This document shows, one piece after another, positions 23,883 to 32,900 of a stretch of 64,000 nucleotides of DNA. The notes under the pieces are model-generated. The model made no database searches, had not been told where the DNA came from, and saw only the letters and a list, made by a program, of their open reading frames with translations. The number at the start of each line of letters is the position of its first letter. Position 1 is the first letter of the stretch. The stretch covers positions 113,061 through 177,060 of the forward strand of contig NZ_FOOH01000006.1 in NCBI RefSeq assembly GCF_900113135.1. Reading direction: 5' to 3'. The DNA is from Salegentibacter agarivorans (GTDB lineage: Bacteria; Bacteroidota; Bacteroidia; Flavobacteriales; Flavobacteriaceae). Made by a program: the position numbers and the translations under genes.

Positions 23883-24174
23883 AAATGTGGAGTTTGGCTT
23901 GATCAATCTCCTGCTTTAAAAACTTATTTTTAATAGCTTTTAATTCCAGTAAATCAATTCTTCTTTTAAAGATTTTCTCCAGGTTAAATTTTAAATCGAA
24001 ATATTTATCGGAATAAGAAAGTGGATCTTGATCATCTATATCAACCACAAAATCAATATCACTTTCGGGTCTAAGTTTATCTTTAACTACAGACCCGAAA
24101 ACAAATAATGACTTAACTTTATTGGTATCACAAAGCTTTTTTATTTGATCGATATGTTGATTGATTTCTTTCAT
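23872..24174 (-). CDS. mntA: MntA-type minimal nucleotidyltransferase (antitoxin of HepT)
   Basis: The 100-residue protein is a minimal nucleotidyltransferase with LFVFGSVVKDKLRPESDIDF (about 24-43): the GS and D-x-D residues of the GSx10DxD active site are present, and a third acidic residue lies in RRIDLLELK. In characterised pairs MntA adds AMP units to a tyrosine of HepT and silences it. It precedes and overlaps hepT. The next module upstream on this strand is fabI and downstream is the ParE-like pair, so two toxin-antitoxin loci lie within 1.3 kb. Confidence 0.88.
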   Translation of the reverse strand: MKEINQHIDQIKKLCDTNKVKSLFVFGSVVKDKLRPESDIDFVVDIDDQDPLSYSDKYFDLKFNLEKIFKRRIDLLELKAIKNKFLKQEIDQAKLHIYGE

Positions 24175-24282
24175 CTTAACCTATCAAATATACTAAAAAC
24201 CTGTTTGATCACTTCACTAAGAAGGATGACATATTAAAGCAGGATTTCCCAATCAAGTTTGGGAAGATTTCCTATTATCCTA

Positions 24283-24328
24283 GATGCTGAAATAAATTAA
24301 GCATGACGTGAAACCAAAACGTCATGCT
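24283..24328. repeat. Copy of the dispersed CGTCA/TGACG palindromic element
   Basis: GATGCTGAAATAAATTAAGC followed by ATGACG (24283-24308) matches the right end of the element at 17787-17812, and AGCATGACG (24300-24308) pairs exactly with CGTCATGCT (24320-24328). It lies between mntA and fabI, 12 bases beyond the end of fabI, and could help terminate transcription from either side, though no good T-run follows. Confidence 0.5.
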
Positions 24329-24340
24329 AAACTCATTTTT

Positions 24341-25168
24341 TTATTTCTCCTCCTGTCCTTTAATAAAAGACTCCATAACTTCCTGGCTTACACCCATATT
24401 AGCAAAACCACCATCGTGGAAAAGGTTTTGAAGCGTAACTTTCTTAGTTAGATCAGAGAATAAGCTTACCGTGTAATCGGCGCATTCTAATGCGGTTGCA
24501 TTACCAAGCGGCGACATTTTATCAGCGTAAGCAATAAAGCCGTCAAATCCTTTTACACCCTGTCCTGCAGTAGTTGGGGTTGGCGATTGTGAAATAGTAT
24601 TTACTCTAACTTTATGATCTTTTCCAAAGAAATAACCAAAGCTACGTGCTATAGATTCTAAAAACGCTTTATTATCGGCCATATCATTATAATCTGGAAA
24701 TACACGTTGTGCGGCCATATAGCTAAGCGCAACAATACTTCCCCACTCGTTCATCGCTTCTTTTTTGTAAAGAACCTGCATAGTTTTATGAAAAGAAACC
24801 GCAGAAATATCCCATCCTTTTTGGGTGAAATCGTAATTCTGCTCAGTATAATGATTCCCCTTTCTAACATTTACCGACATCCCGATAGCGTGAAGCACGA
24901 AATCTATTTTTCCGCCAAGGATCTCCATAGATTTTTCAACCAGGTTTTCCAGGTCTTCAATTTTAGTAGCATCAGCAGGAATAATTTCTGAACCGGTTTT
25001 CTCGGCCAGCTCTTTAAGATTTCCCATTCTTAACGCAATTGGAGCATTGGTAAGCACAAACTCTCCGCCTTCTTCCTTAACACGCTCAGCGGTTTTCCAG
25101 GCGATAGAATTCTCGTCTAATGCGCCAAAAATAATTCCTTTTTTTCCTTTTAACAGGTTGTATGACAT
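24341..25168 (-). CDS. fabI: Enoyl-[acyl-carrier-protein] reductase
   Basis: The 275-residue protein reduces trans-2-enoyl-ACP in the last step of each fatty-acid elongation cycle. It starts NLLKGKKGIIFGALDENSIA, where FabI enzymes carry an unusual G-x5-SIA cofactor loop, and has VLHAIGMS and the catalytic Tyr-x6-Lys in DYNDMADNKAFLES. SQSPTPTTAGQGVKGF is the substrate-loop segment. The length is near the normal 260-275. It is a single gene with a roughly 150-base upstream spacer that contains TATCTTTA (one mismatch from the -7 consensus) about 110 bases before the ATG. Confidence 0.95.
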   Translation of the reverse strand: MSYNLLKGKKGIIFGALDENSIAWKTAERVKEEGGEFVLTNAPIALRMGNLKELAEKTGSEIIPADATKIEDLENLVEKSMEILGGKIDFVLHAIGMSVNVRKGNHYTEQNYDFTQKGWDISAVSFHKTMQVLYKKEAMNEWGSIVALSYMAAQRVFPDYNDMADNKAFLESIARSFGYFFGKDHKVRVNTISQSPTPTTAGQGVKGFDGFIAYADKMSPLGNATALECADYTVSLFSDLTKKVTLQNLFHDGGFANMGVSQEVMESFIKGQEEK

Positions 25169-25321
25169 AGTGATAAATTTTTTCGTTTTGTTAGTATAAA
25201 TCAGCCCGGAGCAAGCTCACAAAGCGATTTGGATATAAAATTTATATTCCGGGGCCCGCCCGAAATTTTTTAAATCCCGATTATGGGGTAAAGATAGCAA
25301 AATTACTTTCAGGCCATAGTT

Positions 25322-26974
25322 TTAATCCAGGAGTGCACGTGCGTGAGCCCGCGCCGAATCTCCAATATTTTTACCGCCAAGCATCATTGCCAGTTCTTCT
25401 ACACGCTCGCTACCTTTTAATTCTTCTATCTTGGTAGTAGTAGCGTTAGCAGAATCTTCTTTAAAAATCTTAAAATGGCTGTTTCCTTTCCCGGCAATTT
25501 GCGGTAGGTGGGTAATAGCAATTACCTGCATGGCATTCCCCATTCGTTGTAAAATACCGGCCATTTTTTGAGCAATATCTCCTGAAACTCCCGTATCAAT
25601 TTCATCAAAAATAATGGTTGGAAGTTTACTTTGTGCCGCGAGAATACTTTTAACCGCCAGCATAATCCTGGAAAGTTCCCCGCCAGAAGCTGCTTTTTTG
25701 ATCTCTTTAAAATCGCCACCTTTATTCGCTGCCAAATACCAGAATAATTCATCCTGCCCGTTGGCTAGAAAATGCGCGGCTTTTTTCAGCTCTATTTTTA
25801 ATCGGGCGTTTGGCATTCCAAGATCGGCCAGTAAACTTTCGGCTTCTTTGATAAAAGCCGGTACTATTGCTTTTCGTTTTTCCTGGAGTTTTGCAGCCAC
25901 AGCTCCCAATTTGGTTTCTTGTTTTACAATGGCATTCTCCAATTCTGAAAGTGCATTTTCTGCATTTTCACTTACCGAAACTTTTTCCTGAAGTTCATCT
26001 TTAATCTTCAGTAATTCGGCAATATTTTCTGCGGAATGTTTTTTCTGTAAATTATAAATTAGCTGAAGCTTTTGATTGGTGGCTTCCAGCTCTTCAGGGT
26101 TGGCCTCTACCCTATCTAACGCATCACTTACTTCTGAAGAAAGATCGTCTAATTCAATAATTACACTTTCAATACGCTGATGCAAAGCTTCATAATTAGC
26201 CGATAAATTGGCAATCCTGGCCAGCGAGGCACGAGCTTGTTTTAAGCTGTCTAAACTTCCTATTTCTTCCTGTTCCAGTAAATTTAAAGCTGAACTTAGG
26301 TTTTCGGTAAGTTCTTCAACATTGCTCAATTCTTCGTAACGGGTTTCCAGTTCTTCCTGCATCCCGTTTACTAAACGCGCTTCTTCAAGCTCATTCAGTA
26401 AAAATAAATTATAATCGTATTCTTTTGTGGCCTGGGCCTGTTCTTCTTTTAATTCAACAAGCCGTTTTTGTAACTTTTTATAAGTTTTTAGTTCGGTTTT
26501 ATATTCCAGAAGTAAGGTTTCACTGTTCGCAATAGTATCAATTACCTGGAATTGGTAATCATTATTCCCCAAACTCAAAGTTTCGTGCTGACTGTGAATA
26601 TCAATAAGGTATTCTCCCAGTTTATTTAAGGAGGTGAGTTTTACCGGCGTATCGTTTACAAAAGCACGCGATTTCCCTGAAGCCAAAATTTCTCTTCTAA
26701 TTATGGTGTTTTCTTCATAATCCAGGTCTTCAGTGATAAAAAAATCTTTTAGCTTATAATTAGCGATATTAAAACTGCCTTCTATTACGCATTTCTTATC
26801 GGTATCACGAATACTTCCGTAATCGGCGCGGTTACCTAAAAGAAGCCCAAGTGCGCCCAGCATAATAGATTTACCGGCACCGGTTTCACCTGTAATAATG
26901 GTAAAACCTTCCTGAAGTTTGATGTTTATATCTTCAATTAAGGCGTAATTTTTTATAGATAGAGCTGTGAGCAA
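25322..26974 (-). CDS. recN: DNA repair protein RecN
   Basis: The 550-residue SMC-like ATPase acts at double-strand breaks. Walker A GETGAGKSIMLGAL lies at 29-42, a long coiled-coil region spans about 150-380 with a family break, ASGGELSRIMLAVK is the ABC signature and IIFDEIDTGVSG the Walker B. The initiation codon is TTG (26972-26974), since no ATG lies before the conserved LTALSIKNYALIEDI start. It is transcribed alone; a repeat-bearing gap separates it from porD. Motifs and length are normal. Confidence 0.94.
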   Translation of the reverse strand: MLTALSIKNYALIEDINIKLQEGFTIITGETGAGKSIMLGALGLLLGNRADYGSIRDTDKKCVIEGSFNIANYKLKDFFITEDLDYEENTIIRREILASGKSRAFVNDTPVKLTSLNKLGEYLIDIHSQHETLSLGNNDYQFQVIDTIANSETLLLEYKTELKTYKKLQKRLVELKEEQAQATKEYDYNLFLLNELEEARLVNGMQEELETRYEELSNVEELTENLSSALNLLEQEEIGSLDSLKQARASLARIANLSANYEALHQRIESVIIELDDLSSEVSDALDRVEANPEELEATNQKLQLIYNLQKKHSAENIAELLKIKDELQEKVSVSENAENALSELENAIVKQETKLGAVAAKLQEKRKAIVPAFIKEAESLLADLGMPNARLKIELKKAAHFLANGQDELFWYLAANKGGDFKEIKKAASGGELSRIMLAVKSILAAQSKLPTIIFDEIDTGVSGDIAQKMAGILQRMGNAMQVIAITHLPQIAGKGNSHFKIFKEDSANATTTKIEELKGSERVEELAMMLGGKNIGDSARAHARALLD

Positions 26975-27324
26975 AGTGTACTAAATTTGGGCTAAATATA
27001 CGAGAGAAATTTTTCCCAATCAACAATAAACTTTGGGTAAACCCGGAAGTTATATCAAAAGGGAAAAATTCGATTATACAGATGTTTGCTAAAGAAATAA
27101 TACTTTTCAAATGTATATCCGGTTTTCCTCATAGAAGTGAATTTATGAAAAAATCGTCATGCTGATTGTTTCAGCATCTAACACGATAGTACCTACCATT
27201 CAATTTAGACCTCCGATAGAAATCGGAGCAGGCTCTGAAACCAGTTCAGGGTGACGTCTAAATTTTAAAGTATGACTGTTTACGGATATTCAACTTAAAA
27301 CCGCGATTATCAAGTAAAAATTCT
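26975..27324. repeat. 350-base gap with a full copy of the CGTCA/TGACG element (27154-27256)
   Basis: CGTCATGCTGATTGTTTCAG followed by CATC at 27154-27177 is the left end, and CTCTGAAACCAGTTCAGGGT followed by GACG at 27233-27256 the right end, with about 55 bases between that include a CCGATAGAAATCGG hairpin (about 27212-27225). This is the best complete copy in the window. Near 27303-27320 CGCGATTATCAAGTAAAAA resembles stretches at 5943-5960 and 6187-6203. No gene is visible. It separates recN from the end of porD. Confidence 0.55.
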
Positions 27325-28212
27325 TTACTGAATATTTCTCCAGTTACGGGAATAACGGGGCGCCAGGCCACTTAGTGTTTGACTTAAACCTGGGCGGTTA
27401 ATTTCGGGGCCGTCGCTAAAAATTTGGGTTACCTCATCGGCCTTGGCATCAAAAAAACTTCTAAGCAATAAAGAATTTGCCCTCCTGGAATTCATTGTAG
27501 TTAAACTTTCCAGCGCATCGGCAATGGCAATTTTTCCAGCTTCAGGATCTTTATGCATTACATCCAACCCACGGCGATGATATTGATATAAAGCGGTACG
27601 GTATTCTGTAAACATATTAGAAAGCAAATCTGCATTTAAGCGAAACCTTGACGTTTGTCCATCGGCTCCACTCCAACCGGTTCTACCACTTTGTTGCGCG
27701 GTATTTACAATTCGATTAGCTTCCTGATAATAATCGGTTCCACCTTCAGGGGAAAAAGTATCGGCATCCATGCCTAAAATGGTGTAGACATAAAAGGAAA
27801 CTACAGAAACCAGGTTATTGGAAAATGAGTTCTGACTATAATTTAATGGCTGATATTCCCTATAATTAAAGCTGAATTGAGAATCGTTAAAATTTAAAAT
27901 TGGGCTCACCATATTAGAGCCGTAAACCGGTCTTGATGACTGCACCTGGATAGTGCCGCTGAAAGATTCGCCTTCAAACTCATTTATGGTGATAAACATA
28001 CTGCAGTTAATGCGCTCGCCGGGTTCAAATTCTTTATTGGTCCAAGAGGTTTGATTTACAAACTCTCGCAACGAACTCTCTAAAGTTCTAAAAACCGAAA
28101 GATTGCTTTGCCCGGTTTGCTCGGTATTAATCACTATTTCACAGTTGAGTTCCTGGGCGGCCGCAAAAGGCATCCCGGCAACTAAAAGAATAAGAAATAG
28201 CAATTTACGCAT
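27325..28212 (-). CDS. porD: PorD / DUF4835, T9SS-associated protein
   Basis: The 295-residue protein has a clear signal peptide (LLFLILLVAGMPFAAAQELN) and the DUF4835 pattern: NCEIVINTEQTG, LREFVNQTSWTN, FSGTIQVQSSRPVYGS, FNYREYQPLNYSQNSF and SFYVYTILGMDADTF. PorD is one of the proteins linked to type IX secretion or gliding in Porphyromonas and Flavobacterium and is periplasmic or outer-membrane associated. It overlaps coaBC by 8 bases as the last gene of the bamD-rpoZ-coaBC-porD operon, an order I recall as conserved in flavobacteria. The HYR protein here is a likely T9SS client. Confidence 0.88.
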   Translation of the reverse strand: MRKLLFLILLVAGMPFAAAQELNCEIVINTEQTGQSNLSVFRTLESSLREFVNQTSWTNKEFEPGERINCSMFITINEFEGESFSGTIQVQSSRPVYGSNMVSPILNFNDSQFSFNYREYQPLNYSQNSFSNNLVSVVSFYVYTILGMDADTFSPEGGTDYYQEANRIVNTAQQSGRTGWSGADGQTSRFRLNADLLSNMFTEYRTALYQYHRRGLDVMHKDPEAGKIAIADALESLTTMNSRRANSLLLRSFFDAKADEVTQIFSDGPEINRPGLSQTLSGLAPRYSRNWRNIQ

Positions 28213-29410
28213 CTAACAAATGTACAATTTCGTTTAAAATATCGGTTGCAACCTCGGCCTTGGATTTTAGATCGAAAGCCTTTTCTGAATCTTTATAGAC
28301 CAAAGTAATTTTATTGGTATCCTTCTTAAAACCAGCACCGACATCGTTTAAAGAATTGAGCACGATAAAATCCAGATTTTTCTTTGCCAGTTTTTCCCGG
28401 GCGTGCTCTAATTCGTTATTGGTTTCCAGGGCAAAACCAATTAATTTTTGATGGGTTTTCTTTTTCCCCATCGATAAGAGAATATCCTGGGTTTTGGTAA
28501 GTTCCAGGCTTAGGTTTTCTTCGGCCTTTTTAATTTTTTGGGCCGCTACTATCTTTGGCTTATAATCTGAAACCGCAGCAGCAGCAATAGCAACATCTAC
28601 ATTTTCAAAATGATCATGTACAGCGGTGTACATTTCTCTTGTACTTACTACTCTAATTAGGTTGATCTTTGGATCATCGATTTCCAAATGTGTAGGACCG
28701 GAAATAAGGATCACCTCAGCTCCAAGTTCAGCGGCTTTTTTAGCAAGTTCAAAGCCCATTTTTCCACTGGAATGGTTTCCAATAAAACGAACCGGGTCTA
28801 TGGCTTCGTAAGTTGGCCCAGCGGTAATTAAAATTTTCTTTCCCTGCAGAGGTAAGTTTTCAGAAAAATATGTTTCTAAAAATTCGATAATCTCTTCGGG
28901 CTCTGCCATTCTCCCTTCGCCTTTTAAACCACTGGCAAGTTCACCCGTTCCTGCGGGAATCATAATATTTCCGTAGGACTTAAGGCTCTCAAAACTCTTT
29001 TTTGTGGAAGGGTGTTTATACATATCCAAATCCATTGCAGGTGCAAAGAATACCGGACATTTAGCTGAAAGATAGGTTGCGAGCAAAAAGTTGTCGCTAT
29101 TCCCCGTAGCCATTTTAGATAAGGTATTGGCAGTGGCAGGGGCCAAAACCATAAAATCGGCCCAAAGGCCGAGTTCTACGTGATTGTTCCATTGCTCATC
29201 TTCATCGTCTTCGGTAAAAGAAGAAAACACTTCGTTCTTGGAAAGTGTTGAAAGCGTAAGCGGTGTAACAAATTCTTTTGCAGCCGGCGTCATCACGACT
29301 TTTACCTGTGCACCGGCTTTAATAAATAATCGTACTAAAAATGCAGATTTGTAAGCGGCAATACCACCACTTATGCCCAAAAGCACTTTTTTGCCTTTTA
29401 GTACAGACAT
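28205..29410 (-). CDS. coaBC: Bifunctional phosphopantothenoylcysteine decarboxylase / phosphopantothenate-cysteine ligase
   Basis: The 401-residue fusion makes 4'-phosphopantetheine from phosphopantothenate. The N-terminal flavoprotein (CoaC, about 1-185) has GGIAAYKSAFLVRLF, the catalytic His in WNNHVELGLWADF and PATANTLSKMATG; PAMDLDMYKHPST is the substrate clamp. The C-terminal CoaB part begins KKILITAGPTYEAIDPVRFI and includes AAAVSDYKPK. The gene lies 5 bases downstream of rpoZ and overlaps porD by 8 bases. Confidence 0.95.
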   Translation of the reverse strand: MSVLKGKKVLLGISGGIAAYKSAFLVRLFIKAGAQVKVVMTPAAKEFVTPLTLSTLSKNEVFSSFTEDDEDEQWNNHVELGLWADFMVLAPATANTLSKMATGNSDNFLLATYLSAKCPVFFAPAMDLDMYKHPSTKKSFESLKSYGNIMIPAGTGELASGLKGEGRMAEPEEIIEFLETYFSENLPLQGKKILITAGPTYEAIDPVRFIGNHSSGKMGFELAKKAAELGAEVILISGPTHLEIDDPKINLIRVVSTREMYTAVHDHFENVDVAIAAAAVSDYKPKIVAAQKIKKAEENLSLELTKTQDILLSMGKKKTHQKLIGFALETNNELEHAREKLAKKNLDFIVLNSLNDVGAGFKKDTNKITLVYKDSEKAFDLKSKAEVATDILNEIVHLLDA

Positions 29411-29415
29411 CTTAA

Positions 29416-29751
29416 TTAAGCTTCTGCTTCTTCAGAATCTTTAGTATTCCGGTAATAGATCTTACCGTCTAACCATTCCTGGATAGCAAGCGCGTGTGGC
29501 TTTGGAAGTTTTTCGTAAAACTTAGAAACCTCAATTTGCTCTTTATTTTCAAAAATCTCGTCAAGACTGTCGTTATAAGTCGCAAATTCGTCAAGCTTCT
29601 CCAACAATTCTTTTTTGATCTCAGAATTTATTTGGTTTGCTCTTTTTGCAACCACAGAAATAGCCTCGTATATATTGTTAGTTGGCTCGTCTACCTTGTT
29701 CTTATCGAAGGTAATTGTGTTAATTGGTGCGTCTGTCTTTTTAATATCCAT
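29416..29751 (-). CDS. rpoZ: RNA polymerase omega subunit, Bacteroidota type
   Basis: The 111-residue protein has the Bacteroidota omega pattern: TNNIYEAISVVAKRANQINS (residues 25-44) corresponds to the E. coli omega N-terminal helices that clamp the beta-prime C-terminus, and LPKPHALAIQEWLDGKIYYR is a lineage-specific tail. It is longer than the E. coli protein (91). It sits between bamD (13 bases upstream) and coaBC, a neighbourhood shared with other bacteria in which rpoZ precedes coaBC. Confidence 0.9.
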   Translation of the reverse strand: MDIKKTDAPINTITFDKNKVDEPTNNIYEAISVVAKRANQINSEIKKELLEKLDEFATYNDSLDEIFENKEQIEVSKFYEKLPKPHALAIQEWLDGKIYYRNTKDSEEAEA

Positions 29752-29764
29752 CTTTCTTCTACTA

Positions 29765-30589
29765 TTAAAAATTTTGTAAGCGTGATTTTATGTCTTCGGT
29801 TGAAGCTTCTATGGCTTCAGAATATTCACCTTCAGGGTAATATTTTTTATACTCCTGGGAATATTCCAGGGCTTGTTGCAGTCTTTCCTGCATTAAATCT
29901 CTAAAACTATTTACTGCCAGTTGGTAAGCAGAATCAAACCTGTAATAATGGGCGTCTTCTCTAAAAGGAGACCCGGGATTATTAGAAAGGAAATTAGTAA
30001 AGGAAGTAATTGCTGCCTGGTAATTACCGGCTCTAGCCTCTCCTGTTAGATGATATTGTTTGGCAATTTCGTATTCCTTTTTTTCCAGTTTTATACGTAA
30101 TTCGGCTGCCATATCGTTGGCTTCTTCGGCGTGCTCGCCTTCAGGATAAGTGTTTAAATAAGCCTGAAGTTCTGCAATTGCTTTATGCGTATCGGTTTGA
30201 TCAAGATCGTATCTTGGAGAAAGCTCGTAGAAACTTCTCGCCTTTTTAAAAGCGGCTTCTTCTACCTTATCACTGTTAGGATAAGATTGCTGAAAACGCT
30301 CAAACTCGTATGAAGAAAGGTAAAAATCCCCTAACTGGTAGTAGGTGTTGGCAAATAAATAACTGAGTTTCTCACCTTGAGGCTTCCCGCGATATTGCGG
30401 AACAATTTGCTCAAATAACCTAAGGGCCTTACGATATTTTTTATTGCTATTTTCTTCCTGGGCTTCATTGTACAGCTCTTCAGCATATGTATACTTTGCG
30501 CCGGCATCATCACTTTTTAGCAAGGTTTGATACTCCCCACAGGATACAGTTAAAATTAAAACTGTTACTAATAAAATTGCTTTCTTCAT
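29765..30589 (-). CDS. bamD: Outer membrane assembly lipoprotein BamD
   Basis: The 274-residue lipoprotein of the BAM complex has a signal MKKAILLVTVLILTVSC with a lipobox ending at Cys17, then tetratricopeptide-type repeats (YNEAQEENSNKKYRKALRLF, YQLGDFYLSSYEFERF, YPNSDKVEEAAFKKARSFY). BamD works with BamA to insert beta-barrels. I set the start at ATG 30589 (or 30592), not the first ATG at 30619, because the lipoprotein signal begins there and a TACTTTTG promoter box occupies 30609-30616. It is the first gene of the operon with rpoZ, coaBC and porD. Confidence 0.92.
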   Translation of the reverse strand: MKKAILLVTVLILTVSCGEYQTLLKSDDAGAKYTYAEELYNEAQEENSNKKYRKALRLFEQIVPQYRGKPQGEKLSYLFANTYYQLGDFYLSSYEFERFQQSYPNSDKVEEAAFKKARSFYELSPRYDLDQTDTHKAIAELQAYLNTYPEGEHAEEANDMAAELRIKLEKKEYEIAKQYHLTGEARAGNYQAAITSFTNFLSNNPGSPFREDAHYYRFDSAYQLAVNSFRDLMQERLQQALEYSQEYKKYYPEGEYSEAIEASTEDIKSRLQNF

Positions 30590-30608
30590 CATTTGTAAAA
30601 ACATCTGG

Positions 30609-30616
30609 CAAAAGTA
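30609..30616 (-). promoter_or_regulatory. Bacteroidota -7 box (TACTTTTG) for bamD-rpoZ-coaBC-porD
   Basis: TACTTTTG on the minus strand is an exact TAnnTTTG match placed 19 bases before ATG 30589. No convincing -33 TTG is seen at the right distance; the upstream tract is T-rich. The box lies inside the longer open frame and so decides the start of bamD. Confidence 0.6.
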
Positions 30617-30749
30617 CATTTTTCTTCAGTATAAAAAAAACTTTGTGTTGCAGGCTTAGATAACTCAAAATGTGCCTTCTTATTATCCTGAAAGAAAGAT
30701 AATCTAAGGCTTTTGCTGAAAAAATAAAAGGTCTAAGAAATTATTCTAT

Positions 30750-30842
30750 CGTCAAGCTGAACTGGTTTCAGCTTCTAACATTGATCGACTGGCAATTTAT
30801 TAGATCCTGAAATAATCCCAACGCTTCGGGAAAGAATGACGA
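30750..30842. repeat. Copy of the dispersed CGTCA/TGACG palindromic element
   Basis: The left end CGTCAAGCTGAACTGGTTTC, continuing AGCTTC (30750-30775), contains an AGCTGAA...TTCAGCT hairpin; the right end GATCCTGAAATAATCCCAAC continues CGCTTCGGGAAAGAATGACG (30803-30841). The two ends flank about 27 unrelated bases, like the copy at 27154-27256. It lies in the gap between dapA and bamD, both on the minus strand. Confidence 0.55.
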
Positions 30843-30877
30843 TATTTAAAACTTTTTAGACCTTGTAATTAATAATT

Positions 30878-31756
30878 TTAGCTAAAATTCTTCAAAAAAT
30901 CTTCAATCTGCTGCTGAAGTGCTGGTGTGGCTTTCACCAGCGGTAATCTCAGGTTGTTCTGAATACTTTGTTTTAGAGCAAGTAAAGCTTTAATTCCTGC
31001 AGGATTTCCTTCAGCAAAAATCAAGTCTATAGAGCGCTGTAATTTATAATGAAGTTCGTAAGCTTCAGCAGGTTTCCCTTCTAAACCTAGCGAAACCATT
31101 TTAGAGAATTCAACCGGGAATCCCTGTGCTATTACCGAAATCACTCCTTTTCCGCCGGCTAAAACCATAGGCAGGGTAAGCATATCGTCTCCAGAAATTA
31201 CCAGGAAATCTTTGGGTACCAGGCTTATTAATTTCATTGCCTGCACCATATCGCCGGCAGCCTCTTTTACGCCGATTACATTGCTAAAATCGCGGGCAAT
31301 ACGGTTTATAGTTTCCGGCAGGATATTAGACGCAGTTCTTCCCGGTACATTATAAAGAATTATTGGCAACGGGGAAGCGGCAGCCACAGCCTTAAAATGC
31401 TGGTAAATACCTTCCTGGGTTGGCTTATTGTAAAAAGGAGAAACCGAAAGGATAGCTTCAAAGCCAGAAAGATTTGCAGCTTTGAGTTCTTCGCAAAGGG
31501 CGTATGTATTATTGCCTCCCATTCCCAATACCAGAGGCAAACGTTTATTATTCTTTTTTACAACCGTATTTATTACAAGCTGTTTTTCTTCTTTATTAAG
31601 ACTGGCGCTTTCGGCGGTAGTTCCTAAAACCACCAGGTAATCTATTCCATTTTCAATCTGGTTTTCTACCAGGTTTTCCAGTGCTTGCACATCTACAGAT
31701 AAATCTTCCTTAAAAGGAGTTATCAAAGCCACACCGGTACCAATAAATGAGTTCAT
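30878..31756 (-). CDS. dapA: 4-hydroxy-tetrahydrodipicolinate synthase
   Basis: The 292-residue TIM-barrel aldolase condenses pyruvate with aspartate semialdehyde in the lysine/diaminopimelate pathway. Landmarks are [17 protein letters not shown] at the N-terminus, [15 protein letters not shown], the catalytic Tyr in [13 protein letters not shown] and the Schiff-base Lys in [31 protein letters not shown] follows. The length is standard. dapF, a later step of the pathway, is at 49356-50150. A TACATTTG box lies about 80 bases upstream. Confidence 0.96.
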   Translation of the reverse strand: MNSFIGTGVALITPFKEDLSVDVQALENLVENQIENGIDYLVVLGTTAESASLNKEEKQLVINTVVKKNNKRLPLVLGMGGNNTYALCEELKAANLSGFEAILSVSPFYNKPTQEGIYQHFKAVAAASPLPIILYNVPGRTASNILPETINRIARDFSNVIGVKEAAGDMVQAMKLISLVPKDFLVISGDDMLTLPMVLAGGKGVISVIAQGFPVEFSKMVSLGLEGKPAEAYELHYKLQRSIDLIFAEGNPAGIKALLALKQSIQNNLRLPLVKATPALQQQIEDFLKNFS

Positions 31757-31837
31757 TGCTGTTTAAATTTTTTATGATAATCGAAAAGATTTGCGGAATT
31801 TCACCTTAAAACTGAAAAATGCAAAATTTTCGGGCGA

Positions 31838-31845
31838 CAAATGTA
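31838..31845 (-). promoter_or_regulatory. Bacteroidota -7 box (TACATTTG) for dapA
   Basis: TACATTTG on the minus strand matches TAnnTTTG exactly, 81 bases before the dapA ATG at 31756. No TTG is found 17-23 bases further up, so the -33 element is weak or absent. The leader between it and dapA is AT-rich and shows no strong hairpin. Confidence 0.5.
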
Positions 31846-31957
31846 TAGATTTCGACAATTTAAAGGACCAAAATCTGCTTTTGTATTTAAACAAAAGCAC
31901 ATATTTAACAGCTTTGTTTTTTCTGTTAAAAAATAAACAGGAATTAGCTTTCGCTTT

Positions 31958-32662
31958 TTAGAGAAGGTTCAATAAACGCAGCTTTCTCTCTGGAGTTAGA
32001 AAAAACAGCAAACTAAAGATTAAGCCGTTATACCACAACAAATTACCGGTAATTAAAATAGCAGAATCTTTCATATAAAAATAAGCGGAATCCCTAAACA
32101 CATTTGAAAAAATAAAAGTAAGAACCAGCGTGATAAAATAAATTGATTTTTTTGAGTAAGAATTCAAATAATAAATAAGGGAAATAATGCCCATTACCAG
32201 TAAGACGCCGTAATAAGCTATATAAATGCCAAATTCAAGTTCATCACTCATATATTGTTTAAGTTCCAGCACGTGGGTAAATAGCAAATAAGCATTTATG
32301 GCTATTAATAGAAAAAAATAAACCAGTATGGTTTTACTGGCAGTTTCCAGTTGGGTATTCTGCAAAGCTTCCCTGCTTAAACCAAAATAGGCGATAATAT
32401 AAAAGAAGAAGGAAATAAGAGTTAAGTTATTAGTATTAAATATGAAGCCATTAATTTGAGCCAGAAAGAAAAAGATAAAAAAGAGTATAGCATTCAAGCT
32501 CATATTTTTTTTAAGCTTGATATAAATACCGGCAAGGCCGGGCACAAAAATAAGCTGTGTGGCCTGCATTAACCAATCGGCTTCAGCTATGGCAGCATAT
32601 AAATTTATAGCTAGAAGCGGAACGAGTAAAATTAAAATGTATTGAAAAAGACTCATTTTCAT
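31958..32662 (-). CDS. Integral membrane protein, possibly YhhN/lysoplasmalogenase-like
   Basis: The 234-residue protein is almost entirely hydrophobic, with about 7-8 membrane helices (for example FQYILILLVPLLAINLYAAI, ILFFIFFFLAQINGF, TILVYFFLLIAINAYLLF, GVLLVMGIISLIYYLN). The number and spacing of helices, the length and the late SNVFRDSAYFY / NLLWYNGLIFS segments recall the YhhN (lysoplasmalogenase-like) family, but I cannot confirm it by motif. A start at Met3 (MSLFQYI) is also possible. It stands alone between dapA and the 5'-nucleotidase pair. Confidence 0.7.
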   Translation of the reverse strand: MKMSLFQYILILLVPLLAINLYAAIAEADWLMQATQLIFVPGLAGIYIKLKKNMSLNAILFFIFFFLAQINGFIFNTNNLTLISFFFYIIAYFGLSREALQNTQLETASKTILVYFFLLIAINAYLLFTHVLELKQYMSDELEFGIYIAYYGVLLVMGIISLIYYLNSYSKKSIYFITLVLTFIFSNVFRDSAYFYMKDSAILITGNLLWYNGLIFSLLFFLTPERKLRLLNLL

Positions 32663-32872
32663 TCAATTGCGGACCGAAAATATAAAATTCATGTTATCAA
32701 TAATGTCCATTTGAGTAAAGCATTGCTATTTTTAGAAATTTTAACCCATTTTTCGACAAAATGATTAATTATTCCGTTGAAATACCTTTAATTTTTTAAC
32801 AGAAAAATCGCTGATTCAATTTCAGGAGTCGTTTTATAAAAATATTCCGGGCTTTAGAGTTGAACAGTTAAG

Positions 32873-32900
32873 TTTGACCCGGATAATCTATTTATCTTTG
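32873..32900 (+). promoter_or_regulatory. Promoter for the split 5'-nucleotidase operon
   Basis: TTTG (32873-32876) is followed after 16 bases by TATCTTTG (32893-32900), an exact TAnnTTTG -7 box; the spacing is one base below the usual range. The ATG at 32998 is about 98 bases downstream. The rest of the gap 32663-32997 shows only AT-rich sequence with no gene or clear hairpin. Confidence 0.6.
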
